64,000 nt of DNA from contig NZ_CP059903.1 in the NCBI RefSeq assembly GCF_014127485.1, positions 3,091,001 through 3,155,000 on the forward strand. The letters run 5' to 3'. Every line of letters begins with the position of its first letter. Within the stretch, counting starts at the first letter, position 1. The stretch comes from Nocardioides dongkuii. GTDB taxonomy: Bacteria > Actinomycetota > Actinomycetes > Propionibacteriales > Nocardioidaceae. Of this stretch, positions 42,314 through 51,688 are shown one piece after another. Under the pieces are notes generated by a model. The model was not told the origin of the DNA. It saw nothing but the letters and a program-made list of their open reading frames with translations, and did no database searches. Position numbers and translations under genes: made by a program.

Positions 42314-44619
42314 CGGGGGCCCCCGGCCGGGTCGAGGGACCGCGCCGACGAGCCCGAGCTCTGCCAGTCGACGATCTTCCAGTGGTGCTTGCGGGCATGG
42401 CGGAACAGCGTGACGTCCGGGCGGACCGCGACCGGGTTGCCCACCGCCGCGAGCAGCGGCAGGTCGGAGTGGGAGTCGGCGTAGGCGAACGACGCGCCCA
42501 TGTCGATGCCGTGCTCCGCGGCGTACGACGCCATCCAGGCCGCGCGGGACTCGCCAACGAGCGGCGAGGAGGACAGGTAGCCCGTGCAGATCCCCCGGTC
42601 GTCGACCGCGAGCTCGGCCGCCTCGATGTGGTCGAAGAGCGTTCGCAGCGGCCGGGTCAGCGGCCGGATCGCGCCGGTGATCAGCACCGTCTGGTGCCCG
42701 GCCCTGCGGTGCTCGCGGATCCGGCGTACGGCGGCCGGCGAGAGCCGCGAGAGCACGTGGTCGGTGAGGTGCTCGTCGGCGATCTCGTCGAGCGTCTCGA
42801 GGCGGGCGCCCTCGTAGTCGCGGTAGACGGTGCGCAGGAACGCGCTGCGCTCCCGCCGCTCGGCCTGCACCAGCGAGGGCACCTTCGCCGCGATCCGGCC
42901 CAGCTCGGCCAGCCGCTCCGTGCCGGACAGCTCGCGCAGCCGCACCCACAGGTAGGTCTCGATGACGTTGGACGAGAGCAGCGTGCCGTCCATGTCGAAG
43001 AACGCCGCGACCGCCGGCTTGTCCGGGGGCAGCGGCTTGAGGCCCGCGGTGGCGGTCTTGCGGCGCGCGGCCCGGACCTCGTCGAGGCGCCGGATCGGGG
43101 CGGTGACGGCCGGGCAGTGGATGTCCTGGAGGTAGACCTTCCAGTCCACGACGGCCGTGTCGAACGCGAAAATCTCCCGGTCGGCCTCCGACAGCGAGCG
43201 GTAGAGAGCCAGGGTGTGGCCGTCGTGGAAGCGCAGCTCGGCCTGGGTGTACTCGGCGTAGATGTCGAGGTAGCGGCGCAGGAACTCCAGCCGCCGGCGC
43301 TGCTGCTCCAGGCGGCGCGCGAGCTCGCGGGCCCGGTCGCTGCGGGGCGCGTGGGAGACCAGGAAGTCCGCGACCTGGTAGGCGCGCTCCCCCGACGACA
43401 GCACCCGCTCGACCGCGTGCGCGCCCGGGAAGCGCCACTCGGGCAGCCGGGTCGCGCCCCGGTCGCCCGCCTGGAACGGGTGCTCGTCGAAGTAGCCGCG
43501 GACGTTCTCGTAGAGGTGGTGGAAGGTCAGCGGCTGGCGGTCGCCGGACGAGACGTGGAAGTACGCCGGGCGGCCCACCTCCGGCGGGTGCGCCAGCACC
43601 GCGACGATCGCGGAGACCACGTGGTCGACCGGCACGATGTCGACGATCGTGTCGGCCGCGGCCGGGAACTCCGGCAGCTCGCCGCGCCCGTACGCCAGGA
43701 TCAGCGGCTCGGCCATCTTGAAGCCCTCGATCCAGCCCGGGTGGGGGCGCTGGAGGGCGGACTCGATGATGCTGGGCCGCACGATCGAGGCGCGGTGGGT
43801 GCGGGCGTGCTCCTCGACCACCCGCTCGCCGAGCGCCTTGGTGAAGGTGTAGCAGTCGGTCCAGCCGAGGCTGCGCGCCCGCTCGGCGCCGGCGGCGACC
43901 AGCTCCTTCTTCACCCAGTCCTGGCGCGCCGCCTCGGTCGCGGCCGCGGCGGTCAGGGCGCCGGCGCGGCTGTGCGCCTTCTCGGCCTTCTTGCGCTCGG
44001 CCGTCAGCACCTCGGCGCTGCGCGAGCGGTCCTCGATCGCGCGCCGCTGGCTGAGCCCCCAGGCGAGCTCGGCCTCCAGGTCGACCTCGAGGTCGACCGG
44101 GCCCTCCGGGATGCTGCCGCGGCGCCGGCCCGCGACGTACGCCGTGGAGATGTGCACGTAGTGGAGGTCCGGTCCGGCCTCGCGGACCCGGGCCAGCAGC
44201 TCGCGGGTGCCGACGACGTTGGTGCGGAAGCCCTCGTCGACCGGCGGGTCGAAGGACACGTCGCCCGCGCAGTGCACGACGGCGTCCAGGCCGGCCGGCA
44301 GCGGCGGGGTGTCGGCGAGGTCGCCCTCGAGGACGAAGATGCGGGCGGCCATCAGCGCCTCGACGCCGCCGGACGCCTCGACGACCTCGGCGAAGATCGG
44401 CTTGCCGAGCAGCCCGGCGATCCGGGCGGCACCCGAGGTGGAGCCCTTCGGGCGCACCAGCAGGGTCATCCGGACGCCCGGGACCTCGGTCAGCAGCAGG
44501 TGCAGGAGCGCCTCACCGACGAAGCCGGTCACGCCGGTCAGGAGCACGTGCTTCCCCGCCAGCCGTCCCGCCACCGAGTCCGGTGCCGTCGAGCCTGCGC
44601 GTACCGATGCCTCAGCCAC
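42310..44619 (-). CDS. Fatty acyl reductase-like SDR fused to HAD-IB phosphatase
   Basis: A 769-residue fusion. Residues about 20-480 form an extended SDR of the fatty acyl-CoA reductase/thioester reductase type: VLLTGVTGFVGEALLHLLL near residue 25, HISTAYVAG, and the catalytic YTFTK in DCYTFTKALGERVV. A ~95-residue helical insert at about 175-265 separates the strand with STAYV from YTFTK. Residues about 540-755 form a HAD-IB phosphatase: FFDMDGTLLSSN, LITGA, FAYADSHSDLPLL. The combination suggests acyl reduction and removal of a phosphate from a lipid intermediate. First gene of the four-gene operon; 91 bases separate it from the tRNA-Val gene. Confidence 0.88.
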   Translation of the reverse strand: MAEASVRAGSTAPDSVAGRLAGKHVLLTGVTGFVGEALLHLLLTEVPGVRMTLLVRPKGSTSGAARIAGLLGKPIFAEVVEASGGVEALMAARIFVLEGDLADTPPLPAGLDAVVHCAGDVSFDPPVDEGFRTNVVGTRELLARVREAGPDLHYVHISTAYVAGRRRGSIPEGPVDLEVDLEAELAWGLSQRRAIEDRSRSAEVLTAERKKAEKAHSRAGALTAAAATEAARQDWVKKELVAAGAERARSLGWTDCYTFTKALGERVVEEHARTHRASIVRPSIIESALQRPHPGWIEGFKMAEPLILAYGRGELPEFPAAADTIVDIVPVDHVVSAIVAVLAHPPEVGRPAYFHVSSGDRQPLTFHHLYENVRGYFDEHPFQAGDRGATRLPEWRFPGAHAVERVLSSGERAYQVADFLVSHAPRSDRARELARRLEQQRRRLEFLRRYLDIYAEYTQAELRFHDGHTLALYRSLSEADREIFAFDTAVVDWKVYLQDIHCPAVTAPIRRLDEVRAARRKTATAGLKPLPPDKPAVAAFFDMDGTLLSSNVIETYLWVRLRELSGTERLAELGRIAAKVPSLVQAERRERSAFLRTVYRDYEGARLETLDEIADEHLTDHVLSRLSPAAVRRIREHRRAGHQTVLITGAIRPLTRPLRTLFDHIEAAELAVDDRGICTGYLSSSPLVGESRAAWMASYAAEHGIDMGASFAYADSHSDLPLLAAVGNPVAVRPDVTLFRHARKHHWKIVDWQSSGSSARSLDPAGGPR

Positions 44620-44686
44620 CCGCGAGATTGTGCCCTATGCCACGTCCGGGCCCTCGGCGGGCACGCTGGGTGGGCACCATGGGCGG

Positions 44687-44705
44687 GCACGTGCCGGGCA
44701 CGTGC
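44687..44705. repeat. Two CACGTG palindromes beside tRNA-Val
   Basis: GCACGTGC occurs at 44687-44694 and 44698-44705, 11 bases apart, just past the 3' end of the minus-strand tRNA-Val and within the gap before the fusion gene. The two copies can pair to form a hairpin (tRNA terminator) or form two E-box-like protein sites. Confidence 0.4.
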
Positions 44706-44710
44706 GGGGG

Positions 44711-44782
44711 TGGGCGCAGAGGGGATCGAACCCCCGACCGCCTCGTTGTAAGCGAGGAGCTCTACCGCTGAGCTATACGCCC
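44711..44782 (-). tRNA. tRNA-Val (TAC)
   Basis: A 72-base cloverleaf on the minus strand: acceptor GGGCGTA (44782-44776) with TGCGCCC (44718-44712), D arm AGCTCAGCGGTAGAGCT, anticodon stem CTCG/CGAG around CTTACAA with anticodon TAC at 44750-44748, T loop TTCGATC, discriminator A at 44711. CCA is not encoded. Confidence 0.96.
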
Positions 44783-44854
44783 CGGACCACGGCCGGGTCG
44801 GGCCGAGGCGACGCACACACTAGACGAGCGGACGGCCGCCCCGCGACCTGCCGG

Positions 44855-45319
44855 TCAGACGGCGGCGCGCAGCTGGCGCACGTGCTCCTCGAGGTCGCGT
44901 CCCTCGGGCATCGTGTTGTGCACCGCCCAGCGCACCAGGCCCTGCCGGTCCACGACGTACGACGAGCGGCGCGCCGCGCCGGTGCGCTCGTTGAAGACGT
45001 CGTAGGCCCGGGCGACCTCGCCGTGCGGCCAGAAGTCGGAGAGCAGCGGGAAGTTGAGCCCCTCGGCGTCCGCGAACGCGCGGAGCGAGAACATCGGGTC
45101 GCAGGAGACGGCCAGCACCTCGGTGTCGAAGCTGAGGAAGTCGGCGAGCCGGTCACGCACGCCCGCCATCTCGCCCACGCAGACCCCGGAGAACGCCGCC
45201 GGGTAGAACAGCAGCGCGACCGCCTTGGTGCCGCGGTAGGACGAGAGCGTGACGTCCTGGCCGAACTGGTCGCGCAGGGTGAAGTCGGGTGCCGGTCCGC
45301 CGAGGGCGAGCCCGCTCAC
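44855..45319 (-). CDS. ahpE: Peroxiredoxin, AhpE type
   Basis: A 154-residue one-cysteine peroxiredoxin that reduces hydrogen peroxide and organic hydroperoxides. The peroxidatic Cys47 is in FYPAAFSGVCVGEM, matching the actinobacterial AhpE motif (AFTGICQGEL). Conserved Arg is in GAARRSSYVVD. The start is GTG at 45319, which overlaps the upstream ligase stop by four bases. Adjacent to a DUF3052 gene and aceE, as in M. tuberculosis (Rv2238c to Rv2241). Confidence 0.93.
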   Translation of the reverse strand: MSGLALGGPAPDFTLRDQFGQDVTLSSYRGTKAVALLFYPAAFSGVCVGEMAGVRDRLADFLSFDTEVLAVSCDPMFSLRAFADAEGLNFPLLSDFWPHGEVARAYDVFNERTGAARRSSYVVDRQGLVRWAVHNTMPEGRDLEEHVRQLRAAV

Positions 45320-46968
45320 GCGGCGCCCTCGTCGTCGCCGTCGTCCCCGCGGTCGCTCTTCGCGAGCTCGCGCTTGAGCACCTTGCCCGTGGAGTTGCGC
45401 GGCAGCTCGTCGAGGATGACCACCTCGCGCGGGGTCTTGTAGCGGGCGAGGTTCTGGCGCACCCAGTCCTTGAGGTCGTCCTCGGAGGCGTCCGTGCCGT
45501 CCTTGAGGACGACGAAGGCCCGCAGCCGCGTGCCGAACTCGTCGTCGTCGACGCCGACGGCGGCCACCTCGACGACCGCCTCGTGGCGGGCGAGGCAGTC
45601 CTCGACCTCCTTGGGGAAGACGTTCTCGCCGCCGGACACGATCATCTCGTCGTCGCGGCCCTCGACGTAGAGCCGGCTGTCGTCGCCGAAGCGCCCGACG
45701 TCGCCGGTCGACATCAGCCCGTCGACCATCTCCTTCTGCCCGCCGCCGGTGTAGCCCTCGAAGAGCAGCCCGTTGCCGACGAAGATCCGGCCGGTCTCGC
45801 CGACCGGGACCTCCCGGCCGTCCTCGTCGAGGATCTTCACGGTCGTCGCCCAGGGCGGCATCCCCGCCGACGACGGCGACTCGCGCAGGTCGACCGGGGT
45901 CGCGATCGAGGCGTAGGCCACCTCGGTGGAGCCGTAGATGTTGTAGAGGTTGTCGCCGAAGTGGTCCATCCAGTCGACCGCGAGGTCGCCGGGCAGGGCC
46001 GACCCGGACGCGGCGACCACCTTGAGGCGGGGCAGGTCGTAGCGGCGCAGCACGTCCTCGGAGAGGCCGAGGATCCGCTGCAGCATCACCGGGATGACCA
46101 CCAGCGAGTCGCACTCCTCGTCGCGGGCGATCCGCAGCGTCGCCTCCGGGTCGAAGCGCCGGGTGAGCACGACCGTGGAGCCCAGCAGCATGGCGAGGGC
46201 GAGGTGGGCGAAGCCCCAGGTGTGGAAGAGCGGCGCGGCGATGTGGGTGCGCCAGCCGTAGCGCAGCGGCATCCGGGAGAGCAGGGAGATCGCCGCGTCG
46301 ATGCCGGCCTCGTTGCGGGGCGCGCCCTTCGGCGTCCCGGTGGTGCCCGAGGTCAGGATGATGGTCCGGCCGTGGCGTCCCGGCGGGTCGAGGTCGGCGT
46401 CGTCGGCCGAGGCGATCAGCGCGGCAACCGTGAGGACGTCGTCGCCGAGGTCCTCGGAGTCGGTCCAGGCGAGCACGCGGGTGCCGGCGTCGGCCTCCGC
46501 GAGCATGTCGGTGAACTCCTCGTCGTGGATCACGACGGTGGGCTTCTCGCGCTCGAGGACGTCGACGAGCTGCGGGCCGGCGAAGGCGGTGTTGAGGTAG
46601 AGCACGTCGGCGCCGAGCTTGGCGGCCGCGATGCTCGCGTCGACGAAGCCGCGGTGGTTGCGGCACATCAGGGCGACCCCGTCGCCCTCCCCCACGCCCT
46701 GCTCACGCAGCGCGCGGGCCAGCGCGTTCGAGCGCCGGTGCAGCTCGCCGAAGGTCACCGGCCCGAGGTCGTCGACGATGCCGACGCGGTCGGGCTCCCG
46801 CAGCGCCAGCGAGGCGAACCCGCCCGCGGGCCCGGTCCCCCACGCCCGGACGGTGCGCAGCAGGCCGGCCAGCACGGCGGGCGGGTACGGCCGGACGACC
46901 CCCGAGCCGAGCAGCACCTTCGCACCGGTGCCCGCGGAGGACGCCCGGTCGATCAGCTTCTGGAGCAC
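45316..46968 (-). CDS. AMP-dependent acyl-CoA synthetase (FadD-like)
   Basis: A 550-residue adenylate-forming enzyme: TIILTSGTTGTPKGAPR (ATP loop), IYGSTEVA, STGDVGRF, YVEGRDDEMIVSGGENVFP and the C-terminal Lys in NSTGKVLKREL. It activates a long- or medium-chain acid. The position between ahpE and the DUF3052 gene, with a 4-base overlap to ahpE, is an insertion relative to the mycobacterial order. The start is GTG at 46968 after a weak Shine-Dalgarno. Confidence 0.9.
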   Translation of the reverse strand: MLQKLIDRASSAGTGAKVLLGSGVVRPYPPAVLAGLLRTVRAWGTGPAGGFASLALREPDRVGIVDDLGPVTFGELHRRSNALARALREQGVGEGDGVALMCRNHRGFVDASIAAAKLGADVLYLNTAFAGPQLVDVLEREKPTVVIHDEEFTDMLAEADAGTRVLAWTDSEDLGDDVLTVAALIASADDADLDPPGRHGRTIILTSGTTGTPKGAPRNEAGIDAAISLLSRMPLRYGWRTHIAAPLFHTWGFAHLALAMLLGSTVVLTRRFDPEATLRIARDEECDSLVVIPVMLQRILGLSEDVLRRYDLPRLKVVAASGSALPGDLAVDWMDHFGDNLYNIYGSTEVAYASIATPVDLRESPSSAGMPPWATTVKILDEDGREVPVGETGRIFVGNGLLFEGYTGGGQKEMVDGLMSTGDVGRFGDDSRLYVEGRDDEMIVSGGENVFPKEVEDCLARHEAVVEVAAVGVDDDEFGTRLRAFVVLKDGTDASEDDLKDWVRQNLARYKTPREVVILDELPRNSTGKVLKRELAKSDRGDDGDDEGAA

Positions 46969-47032
46969 AGGCAGTTCCTATCCGACGCGAGGGAGCGGTA
47001 CGACGGGGCGCCGGCGGGCCGGCGTACGACGG

Positions 47033-47470
47033 TCAGGCCGGGGTCTTGGGTGCCACCAGCCGGGTCGCGGCCCAGTCCTTGCTCACGGCCGCGGTCGTGG
47101 TCTGCGAGAGGCCGGCGATCGGCGCGGCCTCGGCGATGTCGGCGGGGTCCACGGAGCTGGGCCGGCCCACCTTCGGGGTCAGCAGCCAGATCGCACCGCC
47201 GCCCACGAGGTCGGTGAGGGAGTCCACCAGGCCGTCGACGAGGTCGCCGTCGTCACGGCGCCACCACAGCAGCACGGCGTCGACCACGTTGCCGTAGTCA
47301 CCGTCCACCATGTCGGCGTCGATGGCGTCCTCGATGGCGACCCGGAGGGCGTCGTCGGTGTCGTCGTCCCAGCCGAGCTCCTGGATGACCATGCCGGGCT
47401 TGAAGCCCAGCCGTTCGGCCGCCCCTGCAGCTCCTGTCTGGGTGGACCCGCCACCCGCGGTCGCGCTCAC
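47033..47470 (-). CDS. DUF3052 family protein
   Basis: A 145-residue actinobacterial protein of unknown function, homologous to Rv2239c. Conserved blocks are AAERLGFKPGMVIQELGWDDD, LLWWRRDDGDLVDGLVD, GAIWLLTPKVGRPSSVDPADIAEAA and KDWAATRLVAPK. The start is GTG at 47470, just before the conserved part (a Ser/Thr/Gly-rich tail precedes it). It is transcribed divergently from aceE across 210 bases that show no other gene. Confidence 0.9.
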   Translation of the reverse strand: MSATAGGGSTQTGAAGAAERLGFKPGMVIQELGWDDDTDDALRVAIEDAIDADMVDGDYGNVVDAVLLWWRRDDGDLVDGLVDSLTDLVGGGAIWLLTPKVGRPSSVDPADIAEAAPIAGLSQTTTAAVSKDWAATRLVAPKTPA

Positions 47471-47680
47471 TGACGTCCTCCAGCCTGATCGGTTCGACCG
47501 CCGTTCGCGGCCCGATGTGGGGAGTAGTCCAGCGGAGTCGCGGCCCAGGCGCAACCTCTGTCCGCAGGTCTGCCCCCGCCGAGGCCCTCCCCGAGCGCCC
47601 TCCGAGGCCCCCCGCGACCGGGATTCGGGCCTACTGGCGGGTAAATTCCTCCGTCCCCGGGGGCGTGACACGATGGACGG

Positions 47681-50458
47681 GTGACCGAAGAATCACCCAC
47701 TCCTTCTGGCACTCGTCCCGGCCCCACCCCGGCCGTGATCCACGAGGGACTGCCCACCCAGCTGCCCGACATCGACCCCGACGAGACCAGCGACTGGCTG
47801 GACTCCTTCGACTCCATGGTCGCCGAGCGCGGGCGCGAGCGCGCCCGCTACGTGATGCTCCGGCTCCTCGAGCGGGCTCGCGAGACGCAGGTCGGCGTGC
47901 CCGCCCTGCGCAGCACCGACTACATCAACACGATCCCGCCCGAGCGCGAGCCGTGGTTCCCCGGTGACGAGGAGGCCGAGCGGCGCATCCGCGCCTTCAT
48001 CCGGTGGAACGCCGCGGTGATGGTCTCCAGCGCCAACCGCAAGGGGCTCGAGGTCGGCGGCCACATCGCGACGTACCAGTCCTCGGCCAGCCTCTACGAG
48101 GTCGGCTTCAACCACTTCTTCCGCGGCAAGGACCACCCGGGCGGTGGCGACCAGGTCTACATCCAGGGCCACGCGTCCCCCGGCGTCTACTCCCGCGCGT
48201 TCCTCGAGGGCCGCCTCGACGAGGGCCAGCTCTCCCGCTTCCGCCAGGAGGTGCAGCACGGTCCCGGAAAGGGCCTGCCGTCCTACCCGCACCCGCGCCT
48301 GATGCCGGAGTTCTGGGAGTTCCCCACCGTCTCGATGGGCCTCACCGGCATCAACTCCATCTACCAGGCTCGGTTCAACCGCTACCTGCAGAACCGCGGC
48401 ATCAAGGACACCTCGCAGCAGCACGTGTGGGCCTTCCTCGGCGACGGCGAGATGGCCGAGCCGGAGTCGCTGGGCGCGATCCGGATCGCGGCCCGCGAGG
48501 AGCTCGACAACCTCACCTGGGTCATCAACTGCAACCTCCAGCAGCTCGACGGCCCGGTCACCGGCAACGGCAAGATCATCCAGGAGCTCGAGGCCAACTT
48601 CCGCGGCGCCGGCTGGAACGTCATCAAGGTCGTGTGGGGGCGTGAGTGGGACCCGCTCCTGGCCCGGGACGTCGACGGCGTGCTGGTGAACAAGATGAAC
48701 ACCACCCCGGACGGCGCGTTCCAGAGCTACTCGGTCGAGGACGGCGCCTACGTGCGCGAGAACTTCTTCGGCGGCGACCCGCGGCTGCGCAAGATGGTCG
48801 AGCACATGAGCGACACCCAGATCCAGAAGCTGCCGCGCGGCGGCCACGACTACCGCAAGGTGTACGCCGCGTTCGACAGCGCCACCAAGCACGTCGGGCA
48901 GCCGACCGTGATCCTGGCGCACACCATCAAGGGCTGGACGATCGACGCCCTGGAGGGCAAGAACGCCACCCACCAGATGAAGAAGCTGACCCCGGCGGAC
49001 CTCAAGCGCTTCCGGGACCGGCTCTACCTGCCGATCTCCGACCGCGACCTCGAGCGGGCCTACGAGGAGACCGGCGCGGCGCCGTTCTTCCACCCCGGCG
49101 CCGACTCCCCCGAGATCGAGTACATGATGGAGCGCCGTCGGCAGCTGGGCGGCTCGCTGCCCCGCCGCGTGCAGCGCGCCAAGTCCCTCAAGCTCCCCGG
49201 GGACGACACCTACCGCGAGCTCAAGCAGGGCTCCGGCAAGCACCCGGTCGCCACGACCATGGCCGCGGTCCGGCTGCTCAAGGACTGGATGAAGGACCCC
49301 GAGATCGGCAAGCGGCTGGTCCCGATCGCGCCCGACGAGTACCGCACGTTCGGCATGGACGCGATGTTCCCGAGCGCGAAGGTCTACAACCCGGGCGGCC
49401 AGCAGTACGAGTCGGTCGACCGCAACATGTTGCTCTCCTACAAGGAGTCCGCCCAGGGCCAAATGCTGCACGAGGGCATCTCGGAGGCCGGCGCGGTGGC
49501 CTCGGCGACCGCCGCCGGGTCGGCGTACGCCACCCACGGCGAGCACATGATCCCGTTCTACATCTTCTACTCGATGTTCGGGTTCCAGCGCACGGGCGAC
49601 TCGATCTGGGCGATGGCCGACCAGCTGGCGCGCGGGTTCCTGATCGGCGCCACGGCCGGCCGCACCACGCTCACCGGCGAGGGGCTCCAGCACGCCGACG
49701 GGCACTCGCCGCTGATCGCGGCGACCAACCCGGCCGTCGTGCACTACGACCCCGCGCACGCCTACGAGGTCGCGCACATCATGCGCTCCGACCTGGAGCG
49801 GATGTACGGCGAGGACGCCGAGAACGTCATCTTCTACCTCACCGTCTACAACGAGCCGATCAACCAGCCCGCCGAGCCCGACGACGTCGACGTCGAGGGG
49901 ATCCTGCGCGGCATGCACCAGGTGACGCGGGCCGAGGGCGAGGGCCCGCGGGTCACGCTGCTCGGCTCGGGCGTCGGCTACCCGTGGATCGAGGACGCCG
50001 CTCGGATGCTCGCCGAGGAGTGGGGCGTGCAGGCCGACACCTGGTCGGTGACCTCGTGGAACGAGCTCGCGCGTGACGCGATCTCGGCCGAGCACTGGAA
50101 CCTGCTGCACCCCGGCGAGGAGCCGCGCTCGTCGTACGTCGAGGAGCGGCTGGTCGACGTCGAGGGTCCGGTCGTGGCGGTCTCCGACTACATGCGGGCC
50201 GTCCCGCTGCAGATCGCCCGCTGGGTGCCCGGCGACTACCGGGTGCTCGGCGCCGACGGGTTCGGCTTCGCCGACACCCGCCCCGCCGCGCGCCGGTTCT
50301 TCCAGATCGACGCCCAGTCGGTCGTCGTCCAGGCGCTGCAGGCGCTCGCCGACGCCGGCCAGATCGACCGCTCGCAGGTCGAGAAGGCGTTCGCGACGTA
50401 CCGCATCGACGACCCGACCGCCGTCGCCGGTGTGAAGCAAGAGGGTGGCGACGCCTGA
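47681..50458 (+). CDS. aceE: Pyruvate dehydrogenase E1 component, homodimeric
   Basis: A 925-residue thiamine-diphosphate enzyme that decarboxylates pyruvate and passes the acetyl group to lipoyl-E2, feeding acetyl-CoA to fatty acid synthesis downstream. The thiamine motif region [11 protein letters not shown] (GDGE...) with [17 protein letters not shown], and blocks [18 protein letters not shown] and [18 protein letters not shown] are clear. Length fits the AceE family. The start is GTG at 47681. The E2 and E3 genes are not in the window. It ends one base before the GAGTCGGCG repeat cluster. Confidence 0.97.
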   Translation: MTEESPTPSGTRPGPTPAVIHEGLPTQLPDIDPDETSDWLDSFDSMVAERGRERARYVMLRLLERARETQVGVPALRSTDYINTIPPEREPWFPGDEEAERRIRAFIRWNAAVMVSSANRKGLEVGGHIATYQSSASLYEVGFNHFFRGKDHPGGGDQVYIQGHASPGVYSRAFLEGRLDEGQLSRFRQEVQHGPGKGLPSYPHPRLMPEFWEFPTVSMGLTGINSIYQARFNRYLQNRGIKDTSQQHVWAFLGDGEMAEPESLGAIRIAAREELDNLTWVINCNLQQLDGPVTGNGKIIQELEANFRGAGWNVIKVVWGREWDPLLARDVDGVLVNKMNTTPDGAFQSYSVEDGAYVRENFFGGDPRLRKMVEHMSDTQIQKLPRGGHDYRKVYAAFDSATKHVGQPTVILAHTIKGWTIDALEGKNATHQMKKLTPADLKRFRDRLYLPISDRDLERAYEETGAAPFFHPGADSPEIEYMMERRRQLGGSLPRRVQRAKSLKLPGDDTYRELKQGSGKHPVATTMAAVRLLKDWMKDPEIGKRLVPIAPDEYRTFGMDAMFPSAKVYNPGGQQYESVDRNMLLSYKESAQGQMLHEGISEAGAVASATAAGSAYATHGEHMIPFYIFYSMFGFQRTGDSIWAMADQLARGFLIGATAGRTTLTGEGLQHADGHSPLIAATNPAVVHYDPAHAYEVAHIMRSDLERMYGEDAENVIFYLTVYNEPINQPAEPDDVDVEGILRGMHQVTRAEGEGPRVTLLGSGVGYPWIEDAARMLAEEWGVQADTWSVTSWNELARDAISAEHWNLLHPGEEPRSSYVEERLVDVEGPVVAVSDYMRAVPLQIARWVPGDYRVLGADGFGFADTRPAARRFFQIDAQSVVVQALQALADAGQIDRSQVEKAFATYRIDDPTAVAGVKQEGGDA

Positions 50459-50533
50459 CGCCGAGCCGGCGTGAGTTGACGCTCGAGTCGGCGTGAGTTG
50501 AGGCCCTGGGCGTCAACTCACGCCGACTCGGCG
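50459..50533. repeat. GAGTCGGCG repeat cluster after aceE, tandem plus inverted
   Basis: GAGCCGGCGTGAGTTG (50463-50478) and GAGTCGGCGTGAGTTG (50485-50500) repeat with period 22. The inverted copy CAACTCACGCCGACTC (50514-50529) lies on the far side of AGGCCCTGGGCGT. The outer 13-base cores (50459-50471 and 50521-50533) form a palindromic pair. It begins immediately after the aceE stop and ends nine bases before the hydrolase stop, so it sits exactly between convergent genes and may end both transcripts. Confidence 0.9.
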
Positions 50534-50541
50534 TTTCGGGG

Positions 50542-51495
50542 TCAGGCGGTGTCGATGTCGGGCACCGCGGCCAGTGGGCTTGCCGGCGCGACGGGCCCGC
50601 CCTCGAGCAGGCGGCGCCAGCGGGCGCGCGAGTACGACGCGGGCTGGGTGGAGCGGATGAACTCGTGGAGGATCTTCACGAACCGCTGCGGGTGGTCCTT
50701 GTGCGGGAAGTGCCCGGCGTTGGGGATCACCTCGACCCGCGCGGCGGGCGCCAGCGCGGCGGCATTGCTCGCGTGCCGCACCGGGATCACCGCGTCGTCG
50801 CGGCCCCACACGACCGCCATCGGCATCGCCTCGGTGAGGTAGGCCCGGTCGGCCATCGTGACGACCTGGCCGCGCCAGTCGACGACGGCGCTGACGACGT
50901 GCCGGATGGCGGCGCGGGCCTGGGGGTCCTTGAACGAGTCGTAGATGTCCGCGACCTCGTCGAGGTCGCGGACCGCCTTGACCCCCGTGGCCGCGAGCAT
51001 CCGCAGGCCGGCGACCCCCGCGTGCCGGATGCCGGGCAGGGTCAGCAGGCCCATGACCTGGTGGAAGCCCGGGGTGGTGATCGCGCGGATGCCCGGGGAC
51101 ACCTCCGGCCCGAGACCGCCCGAGGCGACCAGCATCAGCCGCTCGGTGCGCTCGGGGAACTGGTAGGCGAACTGCATCGCGACCCCGCCGCCGAAGCTGT
51201 GGCCGACGACGGTCACCGTGTCGATGCCAAGGATGGTCAGCAGGTCGCGCATGCCGTTGGCGTAGCCGCCCAGCGTGTAGTCGGCGCGGGGCTTGGCCGA
51301 CTGCCCGTGACCCAGCAGGTCGGGCGCGATGACGGTGTAGCGCCGGGCGAGCCCGTCGATCACCGGCTCCCACGTCGTGTGGTCGCAGCCGAGGCCGTGC
51401 AGGAGCAGCAGCGCCGGACCCTCACCGACCTTGACGAACGCGCGTCGGTGCCCGTGGACGGTGAGGTACTGGACCTCGTGACGCTGCTCGGACAC
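50542..51495 (-). CDS. Alpha/beta hydrolase
   Basis: A 317-residue serine hydrolase. The nucleophile elbow is VVGHSFGGG, the oxyanion region LLLLHGLGCDHTTW, the acid Asp is in VVWGRDDAVIP and the catalytic His in PNAGHFPHKDHP. Substrate unknown. The start is GTG at 51495 with AGGAGG nine bases upstream. It is transcribed divergently from the FasR-like regulator gene across a 193-base region, a layout that hints at co-regulation with the fatty-acid cluster. Confidence 0.9.
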   Translation of the reverse strand: MSEQRHEVQYLTVHGHRRAFVKVGEGPALLLLHGLGCDHTTWEPVIDGLARRYTVIAPDLLGHGQSAKPRADYTLGGYANGMRDLLTILGIDTVTVVGHSFGGGVAMQFAYQFPERTERLMLVASGGLGPEVSPGIRAITTPGFHQVMGLLTLPGIRHAGVAGLRMLAATGVKAVRDLDEVADIYDSFKDPQARAAIRHVVSAVVDWRGQVVTMADRAYLTEAMPMAVVWGRDDAVIPVRHASNAAALAPAARVEVIPNAGHFPHKDHPQRFVKILHEFIRSTQPASYSRARWRRLLEGGPVAPASPLAAVPDIDTA

Positions 51496-51545
51496 AGGGG
51501 TCCTCCTCGACGGCGGTGAGATGGACGATTCAACCAGACCGGTAC

Positions 51546-51560
51546 CCCCTGCGGCAGGGG
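51546..51560. promoter_or_regulatory. 15-bp palindrome between hydrolase and fasR
   Basis: CCCCTGC-G-GCAGGGG with a one-base centre lies 50 bases upstream of the hydrolase start and 129 bases upstream of the fasR start. It may be an operator in the divergent promoter or a local structure. No known binding consensus is claimed. Confidence 0.3.
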
Positions 51561-51688
51561 ATCCCGCGTGCCCGGTGGAAGAGTTTCCCCTTGCCCTGTG
51601 GGGGATCGGGCTCCACGCCGCTCAGTCGGACGGCGCTCGGACCGACCGGTCCCCGAGCCCGGTGTCGCACGGGGGCTAGCCTCGGTCC

